Positions 54,956-64,000 of a stretch of 64,000 nt of DNA are shown here, in pieces (positions within the stretch are counted from its first letter, which is position 1; each line of letters starts with the position of its first letter). This stretch comes from Gammaproteobacteria bacterium (GTDB taxonomy: Bacteria; Pseudomonadota; Gammaproteobacteria; Pseudomonadales; Pseudohongiellaceae): the NCBI GenBank assembly GCA_029244985.1, contig JAQWQD010000010.1:91828-155827 (forward strand), read 5' to 3'. A program made the translations under genes and the position numbers. The notes beneath the pieces were generated by a model. That model was not told the origin of the DNA. It saw nothing but the letters and a program-made list of their open reading frames with translations, and did no database searches.

Positions 54956-56389
54956 CTATTGCTCACCAACTTCTTTCATCTTCTCAACGATAGCTGATGT
55001 CGAGCAATTATCAAGAAACTCTAGTGCTTTTACTATACCACCATAAGATTGGACAAACTCTCCACCAACTACCTGATCGAGCGTATAGTCGCCACCTTTA
55101 ACCAATACTTCAGGCTGAAGTTTCTGTAATAGTTTCTCTGGAGTATCTTCTGAGAAATTAACTACCCAGTCTACGGCTTCGAGTCCTGCTAAAACAGCCA
55201 TCCGCCTTTCTACAGGATTAATTGGGCGACCTGATCCTTTAACTCTACGAACAGATTCATCGTTGTTAATCGCAACAATAAGTCTATCACCAAATTCTTT
55301 CGCCTCCGCCAGATAGCCAACATGACCGGCATGAATTATATCGAAGCAACCATTAGTAAATACTATTTTTTCACCGTGCGCTTTTGCATCTTGGACTGCG
55401 AACAATAATTGCTCAGAAGTCATTACACCTCGCCCAGAATTCTGCTCCGCTAGTATTGCGCGACGCAGCTCAGGGCCACTTATCGCAGCCGTACCTAACT
55501 TGCCCACTACCAATCCTGCGGATAGATTGGCCAACGCTGTTGCGTCAGCTAAATTATTACCTGCTGCCATTGCTGCCGCTAGAACTCCAATAACGGTATC
55601 GCCAGCACCGGTTACATCAAAAACTTCTTGTGCGCGCGCTGGCAAATGTAATTCCGGTGAATTCGGTCTGATCAAAGTCATACCATGTTCACCACGTGTG
55701 ATTAGCATCGCTTCCAAATCCAAGTTACTGACAAGCTTTAAGCCTTTATTGACTAATTCTTCTTCGTTTTGGCAAAGACCTACTACTTCTTCGAATTCAG
55801 TTAGATTAGGAGTAATTAAAGTAGCGCCTCGATACTTTTCAAAATTAGAGCCTTTAGGGTCGACAATGATTGGTATGCCACGACTGCGACCCAATTCAAT
55901 TAGTTGCTGTATTTCCTGCAATGCGCCTTTGTCATAGTCTGAGAGAACGAGTACCTGCGTGTCGTCAATTAAGGCCTTCGCCTTTTCAAACAATCCATGT
56001 ATATCCGCCGGCTCGAAGGGTTGTTCAAAATCGAGTCGGATAAGCTGTTGATGCTGGCTGATTACCCGCAGTTTAGTAATCGTTGGCTTATCATCCGATT
56101 TTATAAAGTCGCAGTAGACCCCAGCGGCGCTCAACCGGGAATGTAATTCGCTCCCAGTTTCGTCTTCTCCGACAATACCTATCAAGCGGGTAGCTGACCC
56201 TAAGGCTGCAATGTTCAAGGCGACGTTACCCGCTCCACCAGGTCTATCTTCCCGATTCCCGACCCTGACCACTGGCACCGGTGCTTCGGGCGAGACACGG
56301 GAAGCAGCGCCGTGCCAATAGCGGTCTAGCATGACATCGCCAATTACTAATAGCCGCGCCTCTTGAAAGGCCGGCATCTCAAGCTTCAT
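54956..56389 (-). CDS. hldE: Bifunctional heptose kinase/adenylyltransferase HldE
   Basis: A 477-aa enzyme for ADP-heptose synthesis. The N-terminal PfkB-type kinase (residues about 1-320; GDVMLDRYWHG, RPGGAGNVALNIAALG, DVTGAGDTVIGVLA) phosphorylates heptose-7-phosphate at C1. The C-terminal cytidylyltransferase-like domain (about 345-477; TNGCFDIIHAGHVGYL) adenylylates it. Both active regions are intact. Ribosome site GGAG lies 6 bases ahead of the ATG. ADP-heptose feeds the LPS inner core. Confidence 0.97.
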   Translation of the reverse strand: MKLEMPAFQEARLLVIGDVMLDRYWHGAASRVSPEAPVPVVRVGNREDRPGGAGNVALNIAALGSATRLIGIVGEDETGSELHSRLSAAGVYCDFIKSDDKPTITKLRVISQHQQLIRLDFEQPFEPADIHGLFEKAKALIDDTQVLVLSDYDKGALQEIQQLIELGRSRGIPIIVDPKGSNFEKYRGATLITPNLTEFEEVVGLCQNEEELVNKGLKLVSNLDLEAMLITRGEHGMTLIRPNSPELHLPARAQEVFDVTGAGDTVIGVLAAAMAAGNNLADATALANLSAGLVVGKLGTAAISGPELRRAILAEQNSGRGVMTSEQLLFAVQDAKAHGEKIVFTNGCFDIIHAGHVGYLAEAKEFGDRLIVAINNDESVRRVKGSGRPINPVERRMAVLAGLEAVDWVVNFSEDTPEKLLQKLQPEVLVKGGDYTLDQVVGGEFVQSYGGIVKALEFLDNCSTSAIVEKMKEVGEQ

Positions 56390-56657
56390 CTTTTTTCTCC
56401 AATTAGGACGAACAGCCCGAATCTTGAGGGGTGATCATACCACAGTGGTACTGGTTGTTTAGAGGTGTTGGCTAATCAATAGATCCCTATTTTCTAGAAA
56501 GTGGGATATTTGTCGGAAATATAAGCATTTTTTTTTAAAATGTGGGAAATAAGTCGAGCATTTTGTCCTTTTTATACCAACCATCCCTAAAATGAGGTTG
56601 AGAAGAGCATCTGCTACAATTCGCACTCGCACAATATGGATTTAGAGCTAAGTGGCA

Positions 56658-57593
56658 ATGTCTGAGCCTGAACTGCACCCAGAATACCGACCCATGAGCC
56701 AATATTTGGCTCCTCGCTATTGGCCTACCTGGATAGGACTGGGTCTAATGTGGGCTGTTGCCCGATTACCATTCGCTATCCAAATCAAAGTCGGACAGTT
56801 ACTAGGAGTTATTACTTATTTCTTGGCACTTGAACGTAAACACATTTGCGAAGTGAACCTACGCTTGTGTTTCCCTGAATTGAATGAAAAAGCGCTGAAC
56901 CAGTTAGTTCGAAAAACCTTTATCTCCAATGCTATTGGTCTAATTGAAATAGCCATCGCCTGGCACAGGGAGCCAGAAGAATTCAGAGATCGGGTAACTG
57001 TGTCAGGGCTAGAAAATTTAGAAACTGCTGTAGCAAAAAGAAAAGGTGTGCTCTTACTATGTGCGCATTTTACGACACTTGAATTTGGCGGCTTTCTATT
57101 TAACCTTAACGGCAGAATGGATGTCACTTACCGCCCTAACAATAATCTACTGTTTGATGCTGCCATGTACAATGGTCGGATTCGGCATCATCCGGCTGTC
57201 CTCGATCGCAAGAACATTCGCGGTGCAATGCGCGGTCTTAAGCAAGGCCATATTCTCTGGTATGCACCAGACCAGGATTACGGTGCCAGGCATTCAGTTT
57301 TTGTTCCGTTCTTCGGCAACCAAGCAGCAACGATAACAGCTACGAGCCGGTTTGCAGCTTTTAATGATTCAGAAGTTGTGTTTTATAGTCATTATCGTAA
57401 TGCAGATAATTCAGGTTATCATTTAGACTTCTCCCCAGCGCTTAAGAATTATCCGACCGGTGATAAGGAGCGTGATGCAATAGTCATTAACAAAATAATA
57501 GAAGAAGCGATCAGAAAACAGCCTGATCAATATTTATGGTTACACAAACGATTTAAAACTCAAGAAGCGGGAAAATCAGCACGGCCTTATTAA
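56658..57593 (+). CDS. lpxL: Lipid A late acyltransferase (LpxL/LpxM-type)
   Basis: A 311-aa membrane-anchored acyltransferase that adds a secondary acyl chain to Kdo2-lipid A. After the N-terminal hydrophobic segment (about 22-45), the catalytic HxxxxE motif is HFTTLE in LLLCAHFTTLEFGGF. PDQDYG with an Asp-Gln pair matches other LpxL/HtrB proteins. The acyl chain length and whether this is LpxL or LpxM are not decidable. A GTG two codons upstream is an alternative start. Divergent from hldE. Confidence 0.9.
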   Translation: MSEPELHPEYRPMSQYLAPRYWPTWIGLGLMWAVARLPFAIQIKVGQLLGVITYFLALERKHICEVNLRLCFPELNEKALNQLVRKTFISNAIGLIEIAIAWHREPEEFRDRVTVSGLENLETAVAKRKGVLLLCAHFTTLEFGGFLFNLNGRMDVTYRPNNNLLFDAAMYNGRIRHHPAVLDRKNIRGAMRGLKQGHILWYAPDQDYGARHSVFVPFFGNQAATITATSRFAAFNDSEVVFYSHYRNADNSGYHLDFSPALKNYPTGDKERDAIVINKIIEEAIRKQPDQYLWLHKRFKTQEAGKSARPY

Positions 57594-57614
57594 CATGTTG
57601 GATGAGAAATCATT

Positions 57615-59117
57615 GTGAGTAGGTACAACTGGCAACGAATAGATATCCGCCTAATAGCAGTAGGCGCTAGCCTCTTAGTCTCATTGATAAGTCTATTAAT
57701 TAACAACATACCTAACGACGACGCTTATGCTTATATTCGAACCGCTGACATAGCCCTCAATGAGGGGATCAGCGCTGCCATTCAACATTATGCCTGGGCA
57801 AGTTACTCTTTAACAATTGCTGCCATCAGTTTACTCGGCTTCGACCTCTTTGCTTCAGCTTATCTTATTAATTCCTTGTTCTATGCGCTATTGGTATATT
57901 CGTTCCTCAGTATTGTAAGACTAATCGATAACACTGCACTCGTCTCCGTTCTCGCAGCATTTTGTATATTGCTCTACCCACAACTAAATGAGTTTCGGTT
58001 TGATATTATTCGAGATGTTGGTTATTGGGCATTGTGCCTATTTGCACTTTGGCAATTCCTGCTTTATTACGAACAACAGAGGAATCGGAACTTAATCGCC
58101 TTTGGAGTGGGTCTTTTAATTGCTACCAGTTTTCGCCCCGAAGCCGTCGTGTATCTTATAGTTATACCATTCGCATTACTCTTCGATAGACGCCATGAAA
58201 CTTCAAACTCTCGTCGCCACTTCGCTAGGGCAATTGGAATGTCAATTAGCATCTTAGGATTTTCATTTTTAGTGCTGGCTTTAATGGGGATTAGTTTTGC
58301 AGGGATGCTTATAGATTTTCTTTCGGTTTATGAACCTTTTATAGAGACCACGTTAAATTCAAGTGAAGCCAATAGTTCGGCAATGAGTACGGCAGTGTTC
58401 GGAGAATATGCATCTTCTTATTCTGGACCTTACCTGAATTTGTTCCTTATCACTGGTATTTTAGCCATTCTGATAGCAAAGTTATTTTCAGGTATCGGTG
58501 GCCCATTCTTCTGGCTGCTGACCTATGGCGCTTATAAACGTTTTCTAGATCTAGAAAGAAATCTCTGCGCACCAATAGTATTTTTCTTATTAGCTAATTT
58601 TTTTATCGTATTTATATTCATACTGGTAACTCGCTATACATCTAGTCGTTACGCAATGCTATTCTGTCTGCTCTTAGCTCTATTCGTGCCGATAGTGCTC
58701 GCCAATATTGTTAAGCAATTCAGTCGATCATCATTAAAAAACATAGGTATGCGGATACTTATTTTATTTTTTGGCTATTGTGCATTCGACTCTTTTATCA
58801 GCTTTGGTGAATCGAAAGCATTTGTGTATAACTCAATCGACTGGATCAACACAGAATCGAATAGCTCAAACGGCTTAGTGACAAACAATCACACAATAGC
58901 CTACTACAGCGGTCGGGTAGAAGACTATGATCAAGTTGAAAGGTTCCTAAATGAAACAGATATAACTAGCGCTCGACCTGGTGATTTGATTGTAATTGAA
59001 ATGCATTATGAAATGAGAGAGCTGGTAGCGCGTGAAGGAGTAAAAGACTTGCTGGAATTCCAAACCGCCTTCCCCAATCTAGACAACCAACAACTCGCGA
59101 TTTACAAAAAAAATTAG
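57615..59117 (+). CDS. Multi-pass membrane protein, possible GT-C glycosyltransferase
   Basis: A 500-aa protein with about 10-12 hydrophobic segments and an N-terminal first extracytoplasmic loop NIPNDDAYAYIRTADIALNEG carrying adjacent Asp residues, as in GT-C enzymes of the PMT/ArnT group. The last 100 residues form a periplasmic domain. I expect it to move a lipid-linked sugar to a core or lipid target at the periplasmic face, but the family is not established. The start is GTG with GATGAG ahead. It follows lpxL by 21 bases and is likely co-transcribed. Confidence 0.6.
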   Translation: MSRYNWQRIDIRLIAVGASLLVSLISLLINNIPNDDAYAYIRTADIALNEGISAAIQHYAWASYSLTIAAISLLGFDLFASAYLINSLFYALLVYSFLSIVRLIDNTALVSVLAAFCILLYPQLNEFRFDIIRDVGYWALCLFALWQFLLYYEQQRNRNLIAFGVGLLIATSFRPEAVVYLIVIPFALLFDRRHETSNSRRHFARAIGMSISILGFSFLVLALMGISFAGMLIDFLSVYEPFIETTLNSSEANSSAMSTAVFGEYASSYSGPYLNLFLITGILAILIAKLFSGIGGPFFWLLTYGAYKRFLDLERNLCAPIVFFLLANFFIVFIFILVTRYTSSRYAMLFCLLLALFVPIVLANIVKQFSRSSLKNIGMRILILFFGYCAFDSFISFGESKAFVYNSIDWINTESNSSNGLVTNNHTIAYYSGRVEDYDQVERFLNETDITSARPGDLIVIEMHYEMRELVAREGVKDLLEFQTAFPNLDNQQLAIYKKN

Positions 59118-59167
59118 GCCTTAATCATTAAGATAAAAGTTAAGTACTACTTACCAGAAGCTCCTCT

Positions 59168-60916
59168 TTACCAGGTCTCCGATTCCTCGCGCTTCGTGAC
59201 TAATACGTTCTCCATGATCATATAGTTAAGATCGGTTCCCATGAACATATTAACTGCATCTTCCGGGGTACAGACTAAAGCTTCACCTGGCCGACTCAAG
59301 CTGGCATTAATCAGTAAGCCGTGTCCAGTCCTAGCTTGAAAAGCTTCTAGTAGACGATAAAAATCTTCGTTAGCCTTTTCTGTTACTACTTGAGCCCTCG
59401 TCGTTCCGTCTTCACAAACAACGACAGGGTAACGCTCTTGCCAACGAGAGCTCACTGGCAAGCTCATACTCATATATTCATCTTGCTGACCTTTAGGGAG
59501 AAAATCTTTTGCAAATGAATCAATGATACTGGGTGAAAAAGGTCTCCAGTGTTCACGAAATTTCACTTGGTGATTAATTGCATCGATAATCCCTATTTGA
59601 TTTGGGTTAGCCAAAATACTGCGGTTTCCTAGAGCGCGAGGACCAAACTCCATCTTACCCCGAAACCAGGCTAGTAATTGTCCGTTCGCCAATAGCTCTG
59701 CTGCTTTCTCATAGGGAGATGATAGAACCTCCCACTCAGGCTTCCCTCGATGCAATAGGCATGCTTCGATGCATTGATCGCTGTCATAGCTCGGGCCCAG
59801 GTACATATTCGTGACTGGCTCGATTTTCTTACCAAGCGCTCGGACCGAATAAGAGGCAGCACCAATCGCCGTTCCTGCATCAGAACAAGCAGGATGCACA
59901 GTGTATTCTTTTACTAGGGGTAATGAGCTCAAGCGCCGATTGAGCCGAATGTTCATTGAGCCAGTTCCAGCTACTGCCAATCGGCCAGTTTCTTCTAATA
60001 CATCTTTCAGATAATGGGTAATGAGTCCTACTGAAATATCTTCATATAGTTTCTGAATCGCGGCAGCATAATGAACATAAGGATCTTCCATCAAATTGCC
60101 AGCTCGGCGTGGACCTAACACCTCTACTAGTTTTTTACTGAAGTAGTGCCCCTTCGACTTCGCTTTGTAGCGACGCAACCCAATTGTGCTAATAAGTTTA
60201 GTATTTACTTTGAAATTCTTTCCATCGAAATAAGCGAGCGAAGAAAGGTCGTATTTATAAGGATCACCGAAAGGAGCGATTCCCATAACTTTAAATTCTC
60301 CGTCAAGAATCTCGAAGCCAAGATAATCGGTTAATGCCGCATACATACCACAGAGGGAATCTGGATTATAGAACTCTTTTATTTTTACAATCTTACCTTC
60401 GTGTCCATAGCCAAGAAAAATATTAGAGTATTCGCCTTTAGAATCCACACAAAAAATAGCAGTTTTTTCACTACTTTCGTTTAGGTGATAACAACTGCTC
60501 GCATGAGCTAGCTGATGCTCTATAGGCGCCAGCCGAGTTTCAGATGTTGAAATTTGCAGTTGTTCCATCAACATGCGTAGATCGATTAAGTAGCGACGGT
60601 AGCGCCTATTGCCATTGAATAAACTATCAATACTCCGATCTGGGGCATACCAATGCCGATAAGCATAGTGCCAACGAGCTTTACTAAAAAGCGAGATCGG
60701 AGCATAAGGAATTGCTATATGGGTAACATCAGAACCACGCAAGCCTGCAATTTGCAAGCACTGCCGAGCAGCATGATAAGGCAATTCACCCTTCGCATGT
60801 TTACGACGGACTAGGCGCTCTTCCTCCACTGCCGCAATTAGCTTCTCATTAATAAATAGCGCGGCTGCGGGGTCGTGGCCTATTGCTCCAGATAAGCCTA
60901 ATGTAACAACTGTCAT
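59168..60916 (-). CDS. Carbamoyltransferase (NodU/CmcH family)
   Basis: A 582-aa enzyme that transfers a carbamoyl group to a hydroxyl of a sugar. The N-terminal kinase-like domain begins VVTLGLSGAIGHDPAAALF, with VEEERLVRRKHAKGELP near residues 31-47, and the C-terminal Carbam_trans domain has FRGKMEFGPRALGNRS (the TobZ/YrdC-like ATP site) and INASLSRPGEALVC. In Pseudomonas a related enzyme, WapO, carbamoylates the heptose of the LPS core. The gene sits beside LPS kinases in the same order. Confidence 0.92.
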   Translation of the reverse strand: MTVVTLGLSGAIGHDPAAALFINEKLIAAVEEERLVRRKHAKGELPYHAARQCLQIAGLRGSDVTHIAIPYAPISLFSKARWHYAYRHWYAPDRSIDSLFNGNRRYRRYLIDLRMLMEQLQISTSETRLAPIEHQLAHASSCYHLNESSEKTAIFCVDSKGEYSNIFLGYGHEGKIVKIKEFYNPDSLCGMYAALTDYLGFEILDGEFKVMGIAPFGDPYKYDLSSLAYFDGKNFKVNTKLISTIGLRRYKAKSKGHYFSKKLVEVLGPRRAGNLMEDPYVHYAAAIQKLYEDISVGLITHYLKDVLEETGRLAVAGTGSMNIRLNRRLSSLPLVKEYTVHPACSDAGTAIGAASYSVRALGKKIEPVTNMYLGPSYDSDQCIEACLLHRGKPEWEVLSSPYEKAAELLANGQLLAWFRGKMEFGPRALGNRSILANPNQIGIIDAINHQVKFREHWRPFSPSIIDSFAKDFLPKGQQDEYMSMSLPVSSRWQERYPVVVCEDGTTRAQVVTEKANEDFYRLLEAFQARTGHGLLINASLSRPGEALVCTPEDAVNMFMGTDLNYMIMENVLVTKREESETW

Positions 60917-60972
60917 TCTTAGTTCGTTAGCTCTTCAATTATTTAAGTATTTACTAGAACAAAAATCATTAG

Positions 60973-62424
60973 TTATGGGTTGAATTCTATATCATCAATT
61001 AGCTTCTTAAACTTACTTTCAAAAACAGTCCCTTGCCAATTCTTCATAAATCGAGTTAGATCTTTTTTTATGGCCCGCAGAAATACCTCTTCATTTACAT
61101 GCCTCTTCATTGCATCAAGGTCTAATACATATAATCGGTCACTATCAAAAATAAAATTGCTCGCTTTCATATCGCCATGACTAATACGATAAGTACACAT
61201 AGTGTCAAATAAATATTTAAATTCCAGCACAAGCCTCTCAATTGGAAATGACTGTTCTCTTTTTGATTGCATTTGTTCGAGCAATGTTGGCGCGTCCAAG
61301 TTTTTACTCAAGAAAAAAGCACGACGACGAAAAATTCTAAAAATCCGTTCCTCGTAGAAAAGGTATGGATGGGGAGTCGCAATTCCCAACATTTCTAGAA
61401 CAGAAGCATTCAACCAACTATGGTGTGCTCTGCTTGGTTTAAACAAATATTTAATACTATGCCATAGAGACTTTAAATTGTAGCGCTTCAAAACATAAGG
61501 TTTACTCGCCAAAGTGATAGATGCAACTGTTGATGCATTTCCCGCTTTTAAAAGATTATTTTCATTGATATAGGCATCTGGATTGGCAATAAATTTCTTC
61601 AGCTCTTCGGAGTGTATATTGCGATCGTAAACTACGAATTTGTTAGCCATATGAACGCTGCGATTTGCTGTAGTAGAACGGAATAGCTTTCTCTCATACT
61701 GGCTTAAACGTTGTTTGCGCTTTGAAATAACTCTAGATGTCATGCTGGTAGTTTCTATTTGAAGCAAACTATCATTGTGCTCCCGATAATATTCTAACAG
61801 TTGGGAAATATGTCTATCCATCGACACACTGAATTGCGCAAAAAATAATGCCAGATTATCGAGCGCTATTTGCTGATCAATATCATTATCCACTGCGCTA
61901 ATGTCGCCACCATCAAGTAAGTATAAGCTCTCGCCTACGAGCATAAAGTTGTCGAGGTGAATGTCATCCTGCCAAAGCCCGGTGCGATGACACTTAGCAA
62001 TGGTGACGACTGCCATCTTTATAATAGATAGTTTTTCAGCGCAATTATTTGTCTCTTCTATAAGGAGGTTAAGGTTCTTGCCCTGCTCTAGGTAATCAAT
62101 TAATAGTACTGCACCGCGTCCATCTACCATATTGGTTTGGTGAACTATATCCGGGGTAGGTATGTGCCGCTGTTTTAACAAATTAATGCCGCGAAGATCA
62201 CTTAATAAATTTCGCTTCCAACGACCGGGGGCAAAGAAAAGTTTCACGATGACAGACTGATTCTGCCAATTTGATAGTCCAATTAAGCGTTTGCCAGGTA
62301 CGATTCTAAGAATTTTTTCAATCTTTATTGTTTCTTCAGATGATTCTTCTGCCACGGAGATATGGAAAGGAGTAGGGATGTGCCTTCCCATTGCGATCAA
62401 ATGTTCACAATCAAACTTGTTCAT
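60973..62424 (-). CDS. Two-domain LPS-type kinase (tandem kinase folds)
   Basis: A 483-aa protein containing two eukaryotic-like kinase folds. The first has a catalytic-loop-like WQDDIHLDNFML at residues about 151-162 and a DGGDIS segment at 171-176; the second has HGDMKASNFIF at 416-426 and DLD at 435-437. Both halves also show VAIK-like lysine strands (VIVKLF near 58-63). It resembles P. aeruginosa core kinases such as PA5006. One half may be catalytically weak. Located between the carbamoyltransferase and waaP genes. Confidence 0.8.
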   Translation of the reverse strand: MNKFDCEHLIAMGRHIPTPFHISVAEESSEETIKIEKILRIVPGKRLIGLSNWQNQSVIVKLFFAPGRWKRNLLSDLRGINLLKQRHIPTPDIVHQTNMVDGRGAVLLIDYLEQGKNLNLLIEETNNCAEKLSIIKMAVVTIAKCHRTGLWQDDIHLDNFMLVGESLYLLDGGDISAVDNDIDQQIALDNLALFFAQFSVSMDRHISQLLEYYREHNDSLLQIETTSMTSRVISKRKQRLSQYERKLFRSTTANRSVHMANKFVVYDRNIHSEELKKFIANPDAYINENNLLKAGNASTVASITLASKPYVLKRYNLKSLWHSIKYLFKPSRAHHSWLNASVLEMLGIATPHPYLFYEERIFRIFRRRAFFLSKNLDAPTLLEQMQSKREQSFPIERLVLEFKYLFDTMCTYRISHGDMKASNFIFDSDRLYVLDLDAMKRHVNEEVFLRAIKKDLTRFMKNWQGTVFESKFKKLIDDIEFNP

Positions 62425-62481
62425 TGCCTAATGATATATACCAAGCTATTTTCTAATCAATTAGCCAAATAATTCATATAA

Positions 62482-63267
62482 TTATACCGCTGGCCCCAAC
62501 TTCTTAAACATTGCATCGCTTCTTTTTTTAACATTCACCCAAAATTGTTTATGGTCCGTTACTGCTCTTCGAAGATCTCTACTGTGGTAGTGCCGCATAA
62601 ATCGCAATAAATCTCTGTTACTTAGGCCTATTTCCCTTGCTGAATAAAACAATCCAGCAATGTCTTTAACAATCCAGCGCCTGGCAAGATTTTTACTGAT
62701 AAGCGCTCGATGCAAATCGATTAATGACAACTTTGGAAAAGGCTCAGATTCTGGGTGCAATAAAAAGTGGCAAAGATAAAAATCTCGATGACAGACATCG
62801 TTTTTATGCAGTGCACTTGCAATAGACGCAACTTGCTCAATTAGTTTGCGTCGAGTTCGCTTGGGAGGAGGCGATGATTTCCAATCTTTACAAAAATCTT
62901 CAAGACTTATTGTTTCACTTAACTCTTCAGTAATTATAAAAGATTCTCTACTTGCAGGATTCCATCCGCGCTCGCCATAAGCAACTACATTCATGGTGGC
63001 TATATTGAGTTCTTGCAGACGATGGACTGCCTCCCATTCATTCCTAGCACCGATAATTGGGAATTTAAGCTGGGTGAAATTCTTAAATATCTCTCTCCAA
63101 CCAATACCAGAATGGAGCTTTGCAAAATAGCTCTTGCCATTAAGAACAAACTGAAAAGTTTTGCGTCCTTTGACTTGACGATAGATATTGCCGTCCTTCG
63201 CCTGAAGCGCGTCATAAGGATCAGATGCTCCAAAAACCTTTGCAAATTCTTTATTCAAATGGAACAT
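62482..63267 (-). CDS. waaP: Lipopolysaccharide core heptose(I) kinase WaaP (RfaP)
   Basis: A 261-aa eukaryotic-like kinase that phosphorylates heptose I of the LPS inner core. The N-terminal segment RQVKGRKTFQFVLNGKSYFAKLHSG carries the ATP-binding Lys and the active-site loop is VCHRDFYLCHFLLH with the HRD Asp; LSLIDLHRA supplies the metal-binding Asp. It lies 7 bases after the waaG stop and is co-transcribed. Confidence 0.94.
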   Translation of the reverse strand: MFHLNKEFAKVFGASDPYDALQAKDGNIYRQVKGRKTFQFVLNGKSYFAKLHSGIGWREIFKNFTQLKFPIIGARNEWEAVHRLQELNIATMNVVAYGERGWNPASRESFIITEELSETISLEDFCKDWKSSPPPKRTRRKLIEQVASIASALHKNDVCHRDFYLCHFLLHPESEPFPKLSLIDLHRALISKNLARRWIVKDIAGLFYSAREIGLSNRDLLRFMRHYHSRDLRRAVTDHKQFWVNVKKRSDAMFKKLGPAV

Positions 63268-63274
63268 GCGCTAA

Positions 63275-64000
63275 TCAACTCTTTACTGCAAATTTTTCGA
63301 TTAAGTCTGCAGCGGTCTGTGGCATCGAATACAGGTCTGCTTGCTTGCCATAATTCAACCCATTCTCGGACCAATCGGCATCCTTTATGGAATCTAACAT
63401 AGAGGCTAATTTCTCATTTAGTTCTAGTTGCCGAAATGGATTAGCGCAGACTTTTCCGGACTGCGCTTTTTCAATATGAAAAGAGTAGCCGCAACTAGCA
63501 GTAGTGAGTACTGGCAACCCAGCGATAGTAGATTCTAATAGAACGTAACCAGCGCTTTCCACGTAGGCGGGGTGCACCAGCAGATCCGCACCAGCTAAAA
63601 AACGAGGAATGTCATCACGGCCGGGAAGTATGGTTAGTTTCTTAGCCAGACCTAAACGACGAGCAAGTCGACTTACAGTCGCAGTTTTGTCTTGACCAAC
63701 TAACATAAATTTAGTTCGTTCTAACAATGGCTCTGGCAAGGAAGCCATAGCTGTCAGTGATCTATTAACTCCTTTTACCTTGAATCCCGAACCGATCTGC
63801 AATAATAACAAGTCATCATCACCTATGTTGAATTCTTTCCTAAACTGGCGACGTGTCGCCAATTCACGGCTCTCTACTTTGCGATCAATTGCGATGCCTG
63901 GCGGCAATTTATGCAGCCGATCACCACAACCAGGATAGTGCCTTTCGAATGTTTCTCGTTGTTGGGGAGATAAAATTAGCGTCTGCGTAGTTTTTTTAGG
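63275..64000 (-). CDS. waaG: LPS core glucosyltransferase WaaG (RfaG), C-terminal part
   Basis: A GT4 enzyme that adds the first glucose or outer-core sugar to heptose II. The reading frame is open to the window edge, so the N-terminus is outside; 241 C-terminal residues are present. KLPPGIAIDRK, LLLQIGSGFKVKGVNRSLTAMA and the donor-site VHPAYVESAGYVLLESTIAGLPVLTT are diagnostic. The neighbour waaP and the kinase/carbamoyltransferase run confirm the LPS core context. Confidence 0.93.
   Translation of the reverse strand, partial: PKKTTQTLILSPQQRETFERHYPGCGDRLHKLPPGIAIDRKVESRELATRRQFRKEFNIGDDDLLLLQIGSGFKVKGVNRSLTAMASLPEPLLERTKFMLVGQDKTATVSRLARRLGLAKKLTILPGRDDIPRFLAGADLLVHPAYVESAGYVLLESTIAGLPVLTTASCGYSFHIEKAQSGKVCANPFRQLELNEKLASMLDSIKDADWSENGLNYGKQADLYSMPQTAADLIEKFAVKS

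Noticed and set aside
56438..56450. TACCAC-A-GTGGTA palindrome upstream of hldE
   Set aside because: A 6-bp inverted repeat with one spacer base is expected many times in 64 kb and has no known regulator here.
1..64000. CRISPR arrays, prophage, insertion sequences, rRNA and tRNA genes
   Set aside because: No evenly spaced direct repeats, transposase or phage genes, or rRNA or tRNA-like sequences were recognised by reading.

Overview
The window (about 43% GC by eye) is a chromosomal stretch of a free-living gammaproteobacterium. Recognisable enzymes are close to Pseudomonas/Cellvibrio-type proteins. The gene neighbourhoods dapF-DUF484, gshB-tonB-yqgE-ruvX, yggS-proC-yggT-metX-metW-rdgB-hemW, rppH-ptsP and waaG-waaP-kinase-carbamoyltransferase are typical of that class. 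A marine member of the Pseudomonadales/Cellvibrionales is the best guess; no rRNA or tRNA gene is present to settle it.

Layout. 1-1884: end of lysA, dapF and a DUF484 gene. 1936-7679: a surface-polysaccharide island with a three-domain glycosyltransferase carrying a repetitive coiled coil, two small GT2 enzymes and a conserved membrane protein. 7870-19817: a dense forward housekeeping block (glutathione, YqgE/RuvX, PLP homeostasis, proline, methionine, ITPase, HemW, pterin recycling, arginine). 19835-22047: folA-thyA-lgt in reverse. 22179-32734: NRDE protein, beta-carbonic anhydrase, ptsP/rppH, HAD phosphatase, a GcvR-like ACT protein, DNA polymerase II, a SoxC-like molybdoenzyme and a SlyD-like FKBP. 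32999-35824: small regulators (HTH protein, a 58-aa SutA-like protein missed by ordinary ORF cut-offs), a TraB/GumN protein, a DUF6164 protein and a probable structured small RNA. 35825-42059: lhr helicase under a LexA box, lepB, and a thioredoxin-fold selenoprotein. 42237-49835: DUF5916 outer-membrane-type protein, gcvT-gcvH-gcvP, DUF1330. 50153-64000: pepQ, then LPS core genes (waaA, hldE, an LpxL-type acyltransferase, kinases, carbamoyltransferase, WaaP, WaaG) with an FAD oxidoreductase/aldo-keto reductase pair embedded.

The most notable items are: (1) an in-frame TGA at 41709-41711 exactly where a catalytic Cys is expected in a redoxin (U-P-F-C), with a hairpin at 41726-41742 of bacterial SECIS geometry; (2) a probable small RNA at about 35558-35785 with promoter, several hairpins, a 13-nt perfect complement of the 16S rRNA 3' end and a strong UUCG terminator; (3) a LexA box in front of lhr; (4) a SutA-like micro-protein; (5) an intrinsic-terminator-like hairpin between gcvH and gcvP; and (6) the glycosyltransferase and tandem-kinase proteins of the two envelope-sugar clusters. 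No CRISPR array, prophage, insertion sequence or complete tRNA was seen. Where a start codon was moved from the longest possible ORF, the reason is given with the gene.
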